Shown here piece by piece: positions 5,223 through 5,773 of a stretch of 5,773 nucleotides of DNA. The notes under the pieces are model-generated. The model made no database searches. It worked only from the letters and a program-made list of their open reading frames with translations, and had not been told where the DNA came from. Both the position numbers and the translations under genes were made by a program. The DNA is from an uncultured bacterium (GTDB taxonomy: Bacteria > Patescibacteriota > Minisyncoccia > Phycocordibacterales > PALSA-1337): positions 1-5,773 of the forward strand of contig CAIPWS010000042.1 in assembly GCA_903868845.1 (NCBI GenBank), read 5' to 3'. The number at the start of each line of letters is the position of its first letter. Positions within the stretch are counted from its first letter, which is position 1.

Positions 5223-5251
5223 TTGGCATAAATCCTCTTTTGAGCTATCAT
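5223..5251 (+). promoter_or_regulatory. Promoter of leuS, predicted leaderless
   Basis: TTGGCA (5223-5228, 5 of 6) and TATCAT (5246-5251, 5 of 6) are separated by exactly 17 bases. The expected start is 5258 or 5259, at the A of the leuS ATG or one base before it. No Shine-Dalgarno precedes the start codon. The promoter begins 27 bases after the end of repeat element B. Confidence 0.7.
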
Positions 5252-5258
5252 TACCACC

Positions 5259-5773
5259 ATGAAAAAAGCCCCGTACGACCATATTAAACTTGAGAAAAAG
5301 TGGCAGAAGAAGTGGTCTACTTCGAAGATCTACAAAACAACCGAAGACCCTAAAAAAGAGAAATTTTATGTCCTCGACATGTTTCCATATCCATCCGGTG
5401 AAGGTTTGCACGTGGGTCACCCAAAAGGCTACATAGCCACTGACATTGTCTCGCGCATGAAGCGTATGCAAGGTTATAGCGTCCTGCACCCAATGGGCTT
5501 CGATGCATTCGGACTGCCAGCCGAGAACTACGCTCTCAAAACCAAAACAAATCCCCAAGACTCCGTAAAAAAGAATGTCGAGCGTTACAAAGAACAACTT
5601 GAACTTCTTGGTTGTGACTATGATTGGACACGCGAAGTAAATACGACTGATCCGGAATATTACAAGTGGACTCAGTGGATTTTTCTACAGATGTTCAAGA
5701 AAGGTTTGGCGTATGAATCTTTTGAACCGATAAACTGGTGTCCTTCATGTAAAACTGGTCTAGCAAATGAGGA
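5259..5773 (+). CDS. leuS: Leucyl-tRNA synthetase, N-terminal part (3' partial)
   Basis: The frame is open to the window edge, so 171 residues of a protein normally over 800 are visible. It charges tRNA-Leu with leucine in the cytoplasm. The start [14 protein letters not shown], then the class I signature [17 protein letters not shown] with the HIGH-type motif HVGH at 51-54, [14 protein letters not shown] at 79-92, and the [13 protein letters not shown] segment at 159-171 are characteristic of bacterial-type LeuRS rather than ValRS or IleRS. The [23 protein letters not shown] region between them is also typical. The KMSKS loop, editing domain and anticodon-binding domain lie beyond the window. 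The ATG at 5259 fits both the usual N-terminus and the promoter immediately upstream. Confidence 0.96.
   Translation, partial: MKKAPYDHIKLEKKWQKKWSTSKIYKTTEDPKKEKFYVLDMFPYPSGEGLHVGHPKGYIATDIVSRMKRMQGYSVLHPMGFDAFGLPAENYALKTKTNPQDSVKKNVERYKEQLELLGCDYDWTREVNTTDPEYYKWTQWIFLQMFKKGLAYESFEPINWCPSCKTGLANE

Noticed and set aside
5163..5597. Minus-strand frame of 144 residues
   Set aside because: It is antisense to leuS and its leader, with no recognisable motif; leuS on the plus strand is certain.

Overview
The window looks like a piece of chromosome from a small-genome bacterium, most likely a Patescibacteria/CPR member (Parcubacteria-like). This placement is inference. It rests on three exported proteins of styles common in that group, a compact all-plus-strand layout, start codons with no visible Shine-Dalgarno sequence, and several promoters whose -10 box lies so close to the start codon that the mRNAs would be leaderless or nearly so. 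There is no 16S or other decisive marker.

Layout, left to right, all genes on +. (1) 1-580: C-terminal part of a multi-pass membrane protein, probably GT-C-like, cut by the window edge. (2) 625-1104: secreted Gly-rich protein with a C-terminal peptidoglycan-binding domain, followed by two hairpins; the second is a good intrinsic terminator. (3) 1183-2211: membrane-anchored CAP/SCP (YkwD-like) domain protein, followed directly by ten in-register copies of a heptamer (2212-2281). (4) 2284-2599: repeat element copy A, non-coding and hairpin-rich. (5) 2634-3503: exported, membrane-anchored protein with an Ig/CARDB-like domain. (6) 3549-4649: ychF (Obg-like ATPase). (7) 4656-4886: Nudix hydrolase that stops soon after its Nudix box, where the next repeat begins. 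(8) 4888-5195: repeat element copy B. (9) 5259-end: N-terminal part of leuS behind a good promoter.

The strongest unexplained signal is the pair of about 310-bp non-coding elements, A and B. Their outer arms are inverted relative to each other and enclose the three genes at 2634-4886. Inside each element a 78-bp core (2403-2480 and 5002-5079, about 91% identical) lies in the SAME orientation in both copies. Relative to its arms the core is therefore flipped in one copy. The flip boundaries are exact and lie at flanking TTA/TAA (TA) sequences. This implies either inversion of the core or insertion of the core at one site in both orientations, and no transposase or recombinase is encoded in the window. 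The core folds into a long hairpin bordered by DnaA-box-like 9-mers. Copy B abuts the truncated Nudix gene, and the right arm of copy A resembles the leuS leader.

Functionally, the left half is cell-envelope work (membrane glycosyltransferase-like protein, peptidoglycan-binding protein, CAP protein, anchored surface protein) and the right half is translation and housekeeping (YchF, LeuRS). Except for ychF with the Nudix ORF, each gene seems to have its own start signals rather than forming one operon.
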